Assembly: GCF_003386235.1 (NCBI RefSeq)
Contig: NZ_QRDZ01000036.1
Coordinates: 37,052-101,051, forward strand
Reading direction: 5' to 3'
DNA length: 64,000 nt
Source of the DNA: Cohnella phaseoli
Lineage (GTDB): Bacteria > Bacillota > Bacilli > Paenibacillales > Paenibacillaceae
The notes beneath the pieces were generated by a model, which was not told where the DNA came from, did not search any database, and saw only the letters and a list, made by a program, of their open reading frames with translations. The number at the start of each line of letters is the position of its first letter. Position 1 is the stretch's first letter. Made by a program: the position numbers and the translations under genes. Positions 16,113-24,600 of the stretch are shown here, piece by piece.

Positions 16113-16550
16113 GGGTCGAACCTCCTCAGATGGCTGTCTATCTCCTTGCGCAAAGCTAGGCTCCTAGAGGGAGCCCGCCTTGTTTTTGTATCTCATTTCC
16201 CCGAAGGGAAGCTTTGCTTTTGACCCAAGGTTCCCAAGCGGCGAAGTCATCGCGTAGGGAACCCAAGCTTTCAACCCTCTCTCCTCAAGAAGCGCAGCCA
16301 TGCGCAGAGGAGAGCCGCCCTTCTTCCGACCCGCGGCCGCTCTTCCCGCTCGGTAGTTAAGCGTAGTCCCGGGTTTGCAGAGCAAATCCGGGACGAAGCG
16401 ATCCAAGCAAGCTGTTCCCCTTCCCCCGTCCTCTGCCACTCAACCGACAGCGCCGGGTGTCCAGAGGGCGGAGCCCTTTGGGGTCCCCCTTCGGGAAGGG
16501 GGATTTAGGGGGTTGGACTCCAGAAGGGGGAGTTAGGGGGTAGCGTATTC
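16113..16550. other. GC-rich gapA-pgk intercistronic spacer without a convincing gene
   Basis: This 438-base stretch inside the glycolytic operon holds several inverted and near-repeated blocks, including TCCCCCTTCCCGAAGGGGGA near 16485 and related CCCCCTAA(A)(C)TCCCCC runs. A 91-codon frame on the minus strand crosses it, but it has no ribosome site and its composition is not protein-like. It may be a processing or repeat region in the operon mRNA. Confidence 0.55.
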
Positions 16551-17561
16551 TTACAAACCTTTGCTTGCGATATAAGCAGCCAAGTCAACAACGCGGTTGG
16601 AATAGCCCCACTCGTTGTCGTACCAGGAGATAACTTTAACCATGTTGCCTTCAACGACCATCGTGTTCAGCGCATCGATCGTGGAAGAAGCAGGATCGCC
16701 GTTGTAGTCGCTGGATACGAGCGGCTCTTCGGAGTAGTTCATGATGCCTTTCAGCGGGCCTTCGGAAGCAGCTTTCAGAGCCGCGTTCACTTCTTCAACC
16801 GTAACGTTGACTTTCAGCTCGGCAACCAGGTCCGTAACGGATACGTTAGGCGTAGGAACGCGCATGGACATACCGTTCAGCTTGCCTTTCAGCTCAGGCA
16901 ATACGAGAGCAACGGCTTTCGCAGCGCCAGTCGAAGAAGGAATGATGTTCTCTGCGGCAGCGCGAGCGCGGCGCAGGTCTTTGTGAGGCAGATCCAGTAC
17001 TTGCTGGTCGTTCGTGTAGGAGTGGATCGTGTTCATCATGCCCTTAACGATGCCGAACTTGTCGTTCAGAACTTTCGCGAACGGAGCCAAGCAGTTCGTC
17101 GTACAAGAAGCGTTGGAGATGATCGTGTGCGAAGCTGCGTCGTACTTGTCTTGGTTAACGCCCATTACGATCGTGATGTCTTCGTTCGTTGCAGGAGCGG
17201 AGATGATAACTTTCTTCGCGCCGCCTTTCAGGTGAAGCTCGGCTTTGTCTTTCGCAGTGAAGATACCCGTGGATTCAACTACGATTTCAACGCCTACGGA
17301 AGCCCAAGGCAGGTTGCCCGGATCACGCTCTGCGAAAACTTTAACCGATTTGCCGTTCACGATCAGCGCGCCTTCGCCGACTTCAACCGTTCCGTTCAGT
17401 TTGCCGTGCGTCGTGTCGTATTTCAGAAGGTGAGCAAGTGTATTTACATCTGTCAGATCGTTGATTGCAACGATTTCTACCTCAGGGTTGTTCAACGCTG
17501 CGCGAAATACGTTGCGTCCGATACGTCCGAATCCGTTAATACCCACTTTTACTGCTGCCAT
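16551..17561 (-). CDS. gapA: Glyceraldehyde-3-phosphate dehydrogenase, glycolytic NAD type
   Basis: The 336-residue enzyme oxidises glyceraldehyde 3-phosphate with NAD. AAGGAGG precedes the ATG. The Rossmann motif is GINGFGRIGRNVFRAAL, the catalytic cysteine is Cys153 in SNASCTTNC, and His180 is its partner. The NDLTD segment after the second strand fits an NAD-preferring glycolytic enzyme. It lies directly downstream of its regulator cggR, as in B. subtilis, so it is expected to be induced by glycolytic intermediates. Confidence 0.97.
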   Translation of the reverse strand: MAAVKVGINGFGRIGRNVFRAALNNPEVEIVAINDLTDVNTLAHLLKYDTTHGKLNGTVEVGEGALIVNGKSVKVFAERDPGNLPWASVGVEIVVESTGIFTAKDKAELHLKGGAKKVIISAPATNEDITIVMGVNQDKYDAASHTIISNASCTTNCLAPFAKVLNDKFGIVKGMMNTIHSYTNDQQVLDLPHKDLRRARAAAENIIPSSTGAAKAVALVLPELKGKLNGMSMRVPTPNVSVTDLVAELKVNVTVEEVNAALKAASEGPLKGIMNYSEEPLVSSDYNGDPASSTIDALNTMVVEGNMVKVISWYDNEWGYSNRVVDLAAYIASKGL

Positions 17562-17661
17562 GTTGGTTCCTCCTTAGAATTGAAAAAGGTGTTGATGCTA
17601 TATATCAAGGCGCACAGGCGCCGAGACCTCTATAAAGTAAGGATTACCCGATTTGCCGGCT

Positions 17662-18690
17662 TTAACGCTCTACATACCGCAAAGCTTCGCGGGCCGCCGC
17701 CTCGTCCGTGACAAGCACGTCATCGTGCCCGAAACGCATGACGGATGCGATCGCTTCGCCCTTGCTTCCGCCTCCAGCAATACCGATAACCATTTCTGCA
17801 GCTTCGATGTCCTCCAGCCTGAGTCCGGCCGTCGCCATCCGATGAACGACCTTGCCATTGCGGTCGAAATAATATCCGAAAGCTTCCGCCAAAGCTCCGT
17901 CCTTCACCAGTTCGTCTTTCGTCTCGTCCATCAGCTTTCGCCGACTGGCCATCGTGACCGCGTCGCCGATTCCGTGAACGACGATTCGCGCGCCTCGGAT
18001 CATGTCGACGACTTCCCTGACGTTCGGCTCCTGCATAATCGACTGGTAAGCTTCTTCGCTCAAGTGATCCGGAACGTGCAGCATTCTATACCGCGCGCCC
18101 GCTCGCTTAGCCAGCTCCGATGCGATCGTGTTGGCCTGGTAGTCGACGCTCTCGCCCAATCCGCCCCTGGCAGGTACGAACCAGTTATCCTTCAATTGGG
18201 ACGTAGTAGAAAATTGTTTGGCCAGATGCGCCATTGTAGATCCGCCCATGACGGCAACTACATCTCCGGAGGAGAGACTTTCCCGCAGAACGCGGCTGCC
18301 CGCTCTTCCGAGTTCCGCTTTGACGAGATCGGATTCGTCCGAATCTCCCGGAACGACAATAACCCGCTTCAAGCCGAAAGCTTCGCGAATTCTGTCCTCC
18401 AGATCGGATAGGCCGAACAATTCCTTGACGATTGGCTCCATCTCTTCCACCAACTGTCTGCCGCCGGCGGTCAACGTCATTCCAGTCGTCGCCGTGTTCA
18501 GCAGCCCTTGGGACTTAAGCAGCTCCAGCTCCGAACGCAGTACGCGCTCCGTCATCTCCAGGCTCGCCGCCAGCGTGCGCCGTCCAATCGAACCCTCCAG
18601 ATAGATCCGGTGCAAAATATCGTACCTCGTCTCCATCACCTGAAGGAGATCCGGAAGCAGCTTTTTCTGTATGTCGATCATTTTTCGCAT
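17662..18690 (-). CDS. cggR: Central glycolytic gene regulator CggR
   Basis: This SorC/DeoR-type repressor of 342 residues has an N-terminal winged-helix domain (residues ~1-90: QKKLLPDLLQVMETRYDILHRIY, GRRTLAASLEMTERVLRSEL) and a C-terminal sugar-phosphate sensor domain. In B. subtilis, fructose-1,6-bisphosphate relieves CggR binding to its own promoter. Here the operator at 18755-18790 has the CggR arrangement, which supports autoregulation and control of the whole operon. Start: ATG 18690 or ATG 18681; the ribosome site GGAGGG is better spaced for the second. Confidence 0.96.
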   Translation of the reverse strand: MRKMIDIQKKLLPDLLQVMETRYDILHRIYLEGSIGRRTLAASLEMTERVLRSELELLKSQGLLNTATTGMTLTAGGRQLVEEMEPIVKELFGLSDLEDRIREAFGLKRVIVVPGDSDESDLVKAELGRAGSRVLRESLSSGDVVAVMGGSTMAHLAKQFSTTSQLKDNWFVPARGGLGESVDYQANTIASELAKRAGARYRMLHVPDHLSEEAYQSIMQEPNVREVVDMIRGARIVVHGIGDAVTMASRRKLMDETKDELVKDGALAEAFGYYFDRNGKVVHRMATAGLRLEDIEAAEMVIGIAGGGSKGEAIASVMRFGHDDVLVTDEAAAREALRYVER

Positions 18691-18754
18691 TCCCTCCGCC
18701 TATCCCCCTAAGACCGAATGGTCACCGTCGGCAATGATGCGAATTGTATGGTTG

Positions 18755-18790
18755 GACGAAAAATGTCCCGCCATATCATTTTGAGTCCCA
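18755..18790 (-). promoter_or_regulatory. CggR operator
   Basis: On the minus strand it reads TGGGAC, six bases, TGAT, four bases, CGGGAC, six bases, CGTC. This reproduces the spacing of the B. subtilis CggR operator (CGGGAC-N6-TGTC-N4-CGGGAC-N6-TGTC) with only a few mismatches. It begins just downstream of the predicted start site, so bound CggR would block transcription. Confidence 0.9.
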
Positions 18791-18795
18791 CCTCT

Positions 18796-18824
18796 ATATT
18801 AGCGAATTTTCCCGTTTGTTGCAA
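18796..18824 (-). promoter_or_regulatory. Promoter of the cggR-gapA operon
   Basis: On the minus strand TTGCAA (plus 18819-18824) and TAATAT (18796-18801) are separated by exactly 17 bases. The operator follows at once. It is one of the best sigma-A matches in the window. Confidence 0.88.
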
Positions 18825-18921
18825 GGGCTGCGTCGCACGAAATTCTGTTCGCCATTATACAGGTACACGCGAACAATCCGGAAGCAGCGTTTCGCGCGCG
18901 CGCCACAAATACCCGCTCAAG

Positions 18922-19135
18922 AGGCTGTCCCATAAGTAAGGTCGTACAAGATAATCGACTAAGAAAAAAGTGCATGTATCTCCTGGGGACTGCCTCATAC
19001 GCTCCTGAAACCACCTCTTAACGGGGTTACCCATTCAGGTTTCAGCATCGTATAGCATCGGAAGGAGATATATGCACGACAACATTCTCTATCGATTATC
19101 TTTTTGTACGACTTTTTTTACTTATGGGACAGCCT
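18922..19135. mobile_element. Foldback MITE-like element, copy 2 (complete)
   Basis: The 214-base element starts AGGCTGTCCCATAAGTAA and ends with its inverse, with further inverted blocks GTCGTACAA and AGATAATCGA inside. The centre holds a second inverted repeat (CATACGCTCCTGAAA and partner) shared with copies at 3479 and 30870. The outer ends resemble IS1182/IS5-like terminal repeats. It encodes no protein, so it would need a transposase supplied elsewhere. No clear target duplication is visible. Confidence 0.8.
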
Positions 19136-19169
19136 AATAAAGCCAAACATATACAAAGCGTGTCGCTTC

Positions 19170-21818
19170 CTAATCCGCCTCGCGCAGCCATTCCAACGAG
19201 ACCGGACCGAGCAGACCGCCCTCTTTCGGAACCGCGTATACGCTTTGCACAGCTTTGGCCGCTTCCGGCAGCCGTTCGAGAACCGGCTCCCGGCTCATGC
19301 GGTTAGAGACGACGTTCGTGACCCGGACCTGAAACTCGTTCGAGCCGGCCCGAAGCGCCGAAGTCATATCGAACCGGTAGGGCGGCGCGATCGAGCGGCC
19401 GATCTCTATTCCGTTGACGACAACCTCGGCGATTTCTTCCACCTGGCCGAGATCAAGCAGCAGCCGTTCCCCCTCGTTCGACGCCTCCAATTCCACATCC
19501 CATCGATAAATGACCGTTCCGGAAAATGAAGGATCGAGCTCAAGCCACGGGACGAGCCCCGCACGGTTCGCTCCGCTCCATTCGAACGAGATCGTTTCCT
19601 CGCTTACCCGCTGCCTCCTCAAAACATCCACGCCGCTTCGATAGGCAGCCGGAACGGTTCGCCCAATGGCGTTCGCCCCCTCCGGCAGAAGAACGGAATC
19701 CGTCGTCAGAACAAGAGAGCGATAGGGCGGAAGGCTAAGCCACAAATCTTCCCCTCGAGCGGCAGGTCTCCAACGTTCCCCGGTCAACGGCTCCCAGGCC
19801 AGGGTCGGCCTGCCTCCGCCGACGTCCGTCATGCGGAACCACCCCTCGGCCGTTTCGGTCAGACTTTCGTTGCTAACGAACCAGATCGGTCCCGCATCGC
19901 CGACGCGATGCAGTACGCGCACTCCTTCCCCGCCCGAACCGTCCAGCAGCAATTGCGATTCGATTCCGGCCTTCGACAATGCCACAGGCAGTTCCGCCGC
20001 ACAGTCGACAAAGCCGACCGAGGACATCCTCAGAAGTTCCACAAGCACAGCCTCGCACTTTTTCTCCTGCCCCCGTTCGGCCGATACGATCCGTTTCGGA
20101 TACCGATCGGCGACCAGCACGGGAATTCCCGCTTCCGCGATGGCCACTAGCTTATGAAGCAGCGACGCGGACAGGCACGAAATGCCGGGAATGACAAGCC
20201 CCCGATATTTCTCCTTGCCCATCGCGAGGAAGCCGTCCTCCGTCTGGACACCGTGGACAAGCGCCTCCTCCGGAATCAAATCGTAATCGTACTGATGCTC
20301 GCAGAGTACCTGCTGAATGTCCTCAATCGGCGTCGACGCGCCGGCATAGGCAAGCGATCCCGGATAAAACAACAGCAGGGAAGCGACGTGACGACCGCCT
20401 CGAAAGATCGACTGCAGCCGATTCGCATAATTCGAGTAATCGGAAAAATAACGCCATTGCGGATTGCAACCGCCATCGTAGTAATACGGAGGACAGTCCA
20501 AATCCGGCCACTTCGGGTTGAAGGCGTGCAGAATGAAATGGTTGATCCCTTTGGCAACCTGCCAATCGGTCAGCCACTTCATCATCCGCAGACCGAGATG
20601 CCAGCCGTACGCACCGAACGATTCGGACAGCGCCAAGTCCCCTTCCAGGCCGTAAATATGCGCTGCGGAGCTCCCCAGCTTCGGCAATCCCCAATAGTCC
20701 CGGTTGCGGAAGCCCGGAATCACCTGATTGCCGACGACATCGATTCCGCCTTCATGCGCATACTTAGCCACCTTAAAGAAATCTCCCGGCCCTTCGCCCG
20801 TCCGATTATGGAACATGTATCGCTCGCCGTGAGCGGGGCAAGCCTCGTGCTCATACCAATGCCCGATGTACTTCAGTCCGTTCCGCTCGCACCATTCGTA
20901 CAAAGGCCGGCAATAGGTTTCCGCATACTGGCTATTCAGAAACTCGTAATAGTCGTAAACGAACGAAGCGGCTCCGTCGCTCTCCTTCGCCAGCCACAGC
21001 GCCGGAAGCCAGCGCATCGGGTCGTATCCCTTCGCTTCCGCGAACCGCCGGCGAAGCTCGTGTCCCCAAGGAATTTGCTGCTCGTCGTTGTAGTAGAGCG
21101 GTTCGTCAAAGAAAAATCCCTTTAACGGCCCTCCGAAGAAATGACCAAGCTCCGTTTTCGACGATTCGTAGACCCGTTCGCGAAAAGCCTCCACCGCCCC
21201 CGGGTGAAGCGGATCGATATAATTGTCGGACCGGTCCTCGACGATGAAGCAGACGATCCAGTCTCCCGGCGGCACCGACCAGTCGATCGCGTGCATAATG
21301 CCGTGCATATGCGGCGAATCGGGACGGCTTAGCTCCAGCGCCTCGCCCCGCTCATAATCGATGACCCCCTCTTCAAGAGGATACGCGTAAGCCGACAGAA
21401 TCGTACTGCGAGGCGCAGACGTCCAAGGAGGCATCAGGCTGACTCTGGCGATCGGCCCGCGATATCGGATGTATTGCAAGCGAATCGAGGAGCGGAGAAA
21501 ATCCGGGTCCATATGCTGGATCGTATTGCCCGCCACCCCGCTCGGGTACCATTTTTCGTCGAACAGATACACGTCTACGCCGCTTTCTTGACACCAGGAC
21601 AGAATGAGCTTGAGATCCTTCCACCATTTCGGTCCAAGAAAATCCCAGTGAGGACGAGATTCCAGCGTTAGCTCGCCTATCCCCGCCCCGATGGCCGAAT
21701 CGAACGTCTGGCGAAGCTCGGCTTCGCTCTCGGTGCCATGGAGCCAGAACAGCGCGCCCAGATGTCGGGGAGGGCGATCGAATGGAAAAGCGGGCTTGGT
21801 CAAAGCTTTGTTATACAC
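19170..21818 (-). CDS. GH106-like glycoside hydrolase, putative alpha-L-rhamnosidase (paralogue A)
   Basis: The start is GTG 21818 after GAGGAGG; a longer frame to 21881 overlaps the upstream gene. The 882-residue product has no signal peptide. The N-terminal half is a TIM-barrel-like region with LESRPHWDFLG, YLFDEKWYPSGVAG, FFFDEPLYYND and SESFGAYGWHLGLRMMKWL; acidic residues in the last two are the likely catalytic ones. Residues ~750-860 resemble the GH2-type sugar-binding sandwich (VVVNGIEIGRS). It is a paralogue of the product at 33445-36120. GH106 members release alpha-L-rhamnose. It follows the secreted protein gene by 13 bases, probably in one transcript. Family placement is by motif resemblance only. 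Confidence 0.65.
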   Translation of the reverse strand: MYNKALTKPAFPFDRPPRHLGALFWLHGTESEAELRQTFDSAIGAGIGELTLESRPHWDFLGPKWWKDLKLILSWCQESGVDVYLFDEKWYPSGVAGNTIQHMDPDFLRSSIRLQYIRYRGPIARVSLMPPWTSAPRSTILSAYAYPLEEGVIDYERGEALELSRPDSPHMHGIMHAIDWSVPPGDWIVCFIVEDRSDNYIDPLHPGAVEAFRERVYESSKTELGHFFGGPLKGFFFDEPLYYNDEQQIPWGHELRRRFAEAKGYDPMRWLPALWLAKESDGAASFVYDYYEFLNSQYAETYCRPLYEWCERNGLKYIGHWYEHEACPAHGERYMFHNRTGEGPGDFFKVAKYAHEGGIDVVGNQVIPGFRNRDYWGLPKLGSSAAHIYGLEGDLALSESFGAYGWHLGLRMMKWLTDWQVAKGINHFILHAFNPKWPDLDCPPYYYDGGCNPQWRYFSDYSNYANRLQSIFRGGRHVASLLLFYPGSLAYAGASTPIEDIQQVLCEHQYDYDLIPEEALVHGVQTEDGFLAMGKEKYRGLVIPGISCLSASLLHKLVAIAEAGIPVLVADRYPKRIVSAERGQEKKCEAVLVELLRMSSVGFVDCAAELPVALSKAGIESQLLLDGSGGEGVRVLHRVGDAGPIWFVSNESLTETAEGWFRMTDVGGGRPTLAWEPLTGERWRPAARGEDLWLSLPPYRSLVLTTDSVLLPEGANAIGRTVPAAYRSGVDVLRRQRVSEETISFEWSGANRAGLVPWLELDPSFSGTVIYRWDVELEASNEGERLLLDLGQVEEIAEVVVNGIEIGRSIAPPYRFDMTSALRAGSNEFQVRVTNVVSNRMSREPVLERLPEAAKAVQSVYAVPKEGGLLGPVSLEWLREAD

Positions 21819-21831
21819 TGGAAGGTCCTCC

Positions 21832-24519
21832 TCATGGTTGCGGCAGAGCGAACAGTCGGCCCTCTCCCGGCTGCAGCGCAATCGTCAGTCCGCCTGTTGC
21901 GGGCACGTACCCAGGCACGGCGACCTCAAGACCGGTTGCCTTGGAAATTTCGGTCAACGTCGCCGGCTTAGGATTAAAGACAAAATCGACTGTGGCTGCA
22001 TTCGTATAATCGCGGTTTGTCAGCATGACATACTTTCGACCTGACGTATGGGTAAAGTAGCCGATAACAAGCGACCGAGACGAATCGGTCGGCTGAACGA
22101 AAAAGCTTGCGGGAAGAGCTTGGGTTCCCTGAGGCAGCGTTGTACCCGTATGATACACGCTTACGGAGGTCAAATCTTTCAGCGTCTCGCCCAGATGCTG
22201 CATTTCCGAGTTCAAGGTTTGGATCTGCGCATACCGAGCCGTCAAATTCCCCTGCATATCCACCGGCGCATCCAGGAAATGCTCTCCCCCCGCCGGATCA
22301 GGCTGCCAGTAGGTGAACCACATCAGCTTCTTGAACCCGTAGGTCATATAGGTATAAGCGTTCCATCTCATCTCTCCCAGCGTCGGAGCGCGGAAAACGG
22401 TCTGGCCCTGGTTGTTCTGGAGGCCCAGACTGAGCAGGAAACCTCCGTAACTCGCGTCGTGCGCCAAAGCACGGCTGCGAATCGCCTCGGCATCCGAAAA
22501 ATAAGACGGTTCGTCATAGCCGTTGCGGAACGTATAATTGTCGGCAATGATTTCGTCCGCGCCGCTCATCTCCAGCCAGTCGTCCAAATAGTTTTCGTAG
22601 GGCGTGCCGTTGAAGTCCCGGTTGGCGTATAGCTTATAATTCAAGTCGTACGGCTTGGCACCGCCATTCTCGTAAGCCGCGCCATCGGCATACACATTCG
22701 TTTCGGAACGCAGAACCGACGTGCCGTTCGTCTCTCCTGCTTCGTAGACTCTGAAGAAGAAGTCGTACGCCTTGCCTACCCCGTTCTCATATGCCTCACC
22801 ATCCGCGTATAGATTGGTGTCGGAGCGGATCACCCAGCCGACCGAGTTGTCCCCGCCCCCGTCATGGGTCAGCTCCATATAATAGGTCGAGTCAGGTGTC
22901 ACCGCCGCATTCAGCGCAAAATACGGAAATGAACCCCAAGGCGCTCCGGCACCGTTGCCGGTAAGAGAAGCCTGCCCGAGCAGCGTTGTCTTCGCCGGAC
23001 CGTTCCACAGCTTCAGCGCCAGCGTCTCGGACGAGTCCCACTGATTCGGGTCGATGAACAAGTCGATGCCGTGAACCTTCGTAACCCCGGCCGGCACCTT
23101 AAACGTCTGACCCAAGCGATGGGTCGGCGTTACATTGGAGCCGTTCTGCTGCGCCCCCTCGTTGGACACGACCAGACGCGCCGTCGATTCATAAATCCGG
23201 AAGAAGAAGTCGTACGCCTTGCCCACCCCGTTCTCATACGCTGCGCCATCCGCATACAGATTGGCATCGGAACGGACCACCCAGCCGACCGAGTTGTCTC
23301 CGCCTCCGTCATGGGTCAGCTCCATATAATAGGTCGAGCCCGGCGTCACCGCCGCATTCAGCGCAAAATACGGAAATGAGCCCCAAGACGCTCCGGCACC
23401 GCCGCCGGTAAGAGAAGCCTGCCCGAGCAGCGTTGTCTTCGCCGGACCGTTCCATAGCTTCAGCGTCAGCGTCTCGGACGAGCTCCACTGATTCGGATCG
23501 ACGAACAAATCGATGCCGTGAATCCGCGTAACTCCGGCCGGCACCTTAAAAGTCTGTCCCAGGCGGTTGGTCGGCGTCACATAGGATCCGTTCTGCTGTG
23601 CCCCTTCGTTGGATACGGACAAGCGTCGGCCGGATTCGCCGTCGTCCCTGTTCGACGCGAGCTCCATATACAGCGCCGCTCCCGGCGTCACGGCAGCGTT
23701 AAGCGTAAAATACGGATGATAAGTCCACGGGCTGGCCGAACCGCTTCCCGCCAGAGACGCCTGGCCGAGCAGCGTCGTTTTCGCCGGGCTGTCCCACAGC
23801 TTCAGCGTTAAGGTTTCCGACGGCGACCAGACCGAAGAGGGGTCGAGAGTCAGCTCGATTCCGTGCAGCAGAGTCATTCCGGTCGGCACGACAAAGGTTT
23901 GCCCCAAGACATTGCCGGACGAAACCGCAGACCGACTTCCTCGTGCCCCCGAATTCGAAAGAAACAGCTTGCCCGGCTTTCCTTCGACGTAAGCGCCCCC
24001 GGCATAGGAGGGAAGAAGGTTAACATAGACGTCTAGGTTGGGTGCAAACGCTTTCGCTTTTTTGTAGGCATTCGCATAACCTTCCATCTCCCAGGCCGCA
24101 GGCTCATCCTTCAATGTGATCGCCTTGACTCGCGGATCGTTCTTATAGGGAAGCAGCGCATTCTCCAAAGCGGTCGCATCCTCCGCGGTGTAGACGCTCT
24201 TGCCGCTAATGCCCGAATCGCTGACATAAAGCTTAATCCCGTTGGCGTAGCTTGCCGCGATGCCCGATTCGTTGGCCGCCTTGTCCAACGTAACGCCCTG
24301 CGGTACCCGCACCCCAACGATGCTGTCCATATGCGCGCCCGAAATATTGGCATAATGCGTAGAGGTGTTATAATCGCCGCCGACATAGATCGGGGGCTGC
24401 CAGAAACCGCCCACTTCGAACTTTCCGCCCCCCGCGGCGCCAGCCGCTTGCGGAACCGTCCCCGCTGCCAGCGTGCCTGCCAAGACGAGCCTCAAGGCTC
24501 TCTGTCCCCATTTAGCCAT
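21832..24519 (-). CDS. Secreted protein: glycosidase-like barrel interrupted by three lectin-like repeats
   Basis: The 895-residue protein has a signal peptide (residues 1-~28, ending AAGAAG) and AAGGAGGAG before its ATG. Residues ~35-186 and ~633-800 look like two parts of one barrel: the first holds GGFWQPPIYVGGDYN and LKDEP, the second holds YLDDWLEMSGADEIIADNY and TYGFKKLMWFTYWQP. Between them are repeats at 187-300, 301-449 and 450-598, plus a tail fragment at 599-632. Each contains a version of LGQTFKVPAGVT-HGIDLF, SETLTLKLWNGPAKTTLLGQ and YFALNAAVTP-YYMEL, typical of secreted carbohydrate-binding sandwiches. The C-terminal ~90 residues resemble the beta-sandwich that ends many GH-A enzymes. 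It probably binds and cleaves a polysaccharide outside the cell; the exact family is not recognised. Confidence 0.7.
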   Translation of the reverse strand: MAKWGQRALRLVLAGTLAAGTVPQAAGAAGGGKFEVGGFWQPPIYVGGDYNTSTHYANISGAHMDSIVGVRVPQGVTLDKAANESGIAASYANGIKLYVSDSGISGKSVYTAEDATALENALLPYKNDPRVKAITLKDEPAAWEMEGYANAYKKAKAFAPNLDVYVNLLPSYAGGAYVEGKPGKLFLSNSGARGSRSAVSSGNVLGQTFVVPTGMTLLHGIELTLDPSSVWSPSETLTLKLWDSPAKTTLLGQASLAGSGSASPWTYHPYFTLNAAVTPGAALYMELASNRDDGESGRRLSVSNEGAQQNGSYVTPTNRLGQTFKVPAGVTRIHGIDLFVDPNQWSSSETLTLKLWNGPAKTTLLGQASLTGGGAGASWGSFPYFALNAAVTPGSTYYMELTHDGGGDNSVGWVVRSDANLYADGAAYENGVGKAYDFFFRIYESTARLVVSNEGAQQNGSNVTPTHRLGQTFKVPAGVTKVHGIDLFIDPNQWDSSETLALKLWNGPAKTTLLGQASLTGNGAGAPWGSFPYFALNAAVTPDSTYYMELTHDGGGDNSVGWVIRSDTNLYADGEAYENGVGKAYDFFFRVYEAGETNGTSVLRSETNVYADGAAYENGGAKPYDLNYKLYANRDFNGTPYENYLDDWLEMSGADEIIADNYTFRNGYDEPSYFSDAEAIRSRALAHDASYGGFLLSLGLQNNQGQTVFRAPTLGEMRWNAYTYMTYGFKKLMWFTYWQPDPAGGEHFLDAPVDMQGNLTARYAQIQTLNSEMQHLGETLKDLTSVSVYHTGTTLPQGTQALPASFFVQPTDSSRSLVIGYFTHTSGRKYVMLTNRDYTNAATVDFVFNPKPATLTEISKATGLEVAVPGYVPATGGLTIALQPGEGRLFALPQP
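22624..23961 (-). repeat. In-gene repeats encoding the lectin-like domains
   Basis: Repeat 1 (23620-23961) is diverged and lacks its tail. Repeats 2 (23173-23619) and 3 (22726-23172) have a 447-base period and agree at roughly nine positions in ten by eye. A tail-only fragment follows at 22624-22725. The unit keeps the reading frame. Confidence 0.85.
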
Positions 24520-24600
24520 CCCTTCTCCTCCTTGTTGAGTTTCAAATTTTCGATAGATTCGTCCTCATCCTATCACCCGCCAAGCGCCCGGAACAGGACG

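Noticed and set aside
16164..16439. 91-codon frame in the gapA-pgk spacer
   Set aside because: No ribosome site, low-complexity composition and overlap with inverted repeats; not a credible gene.
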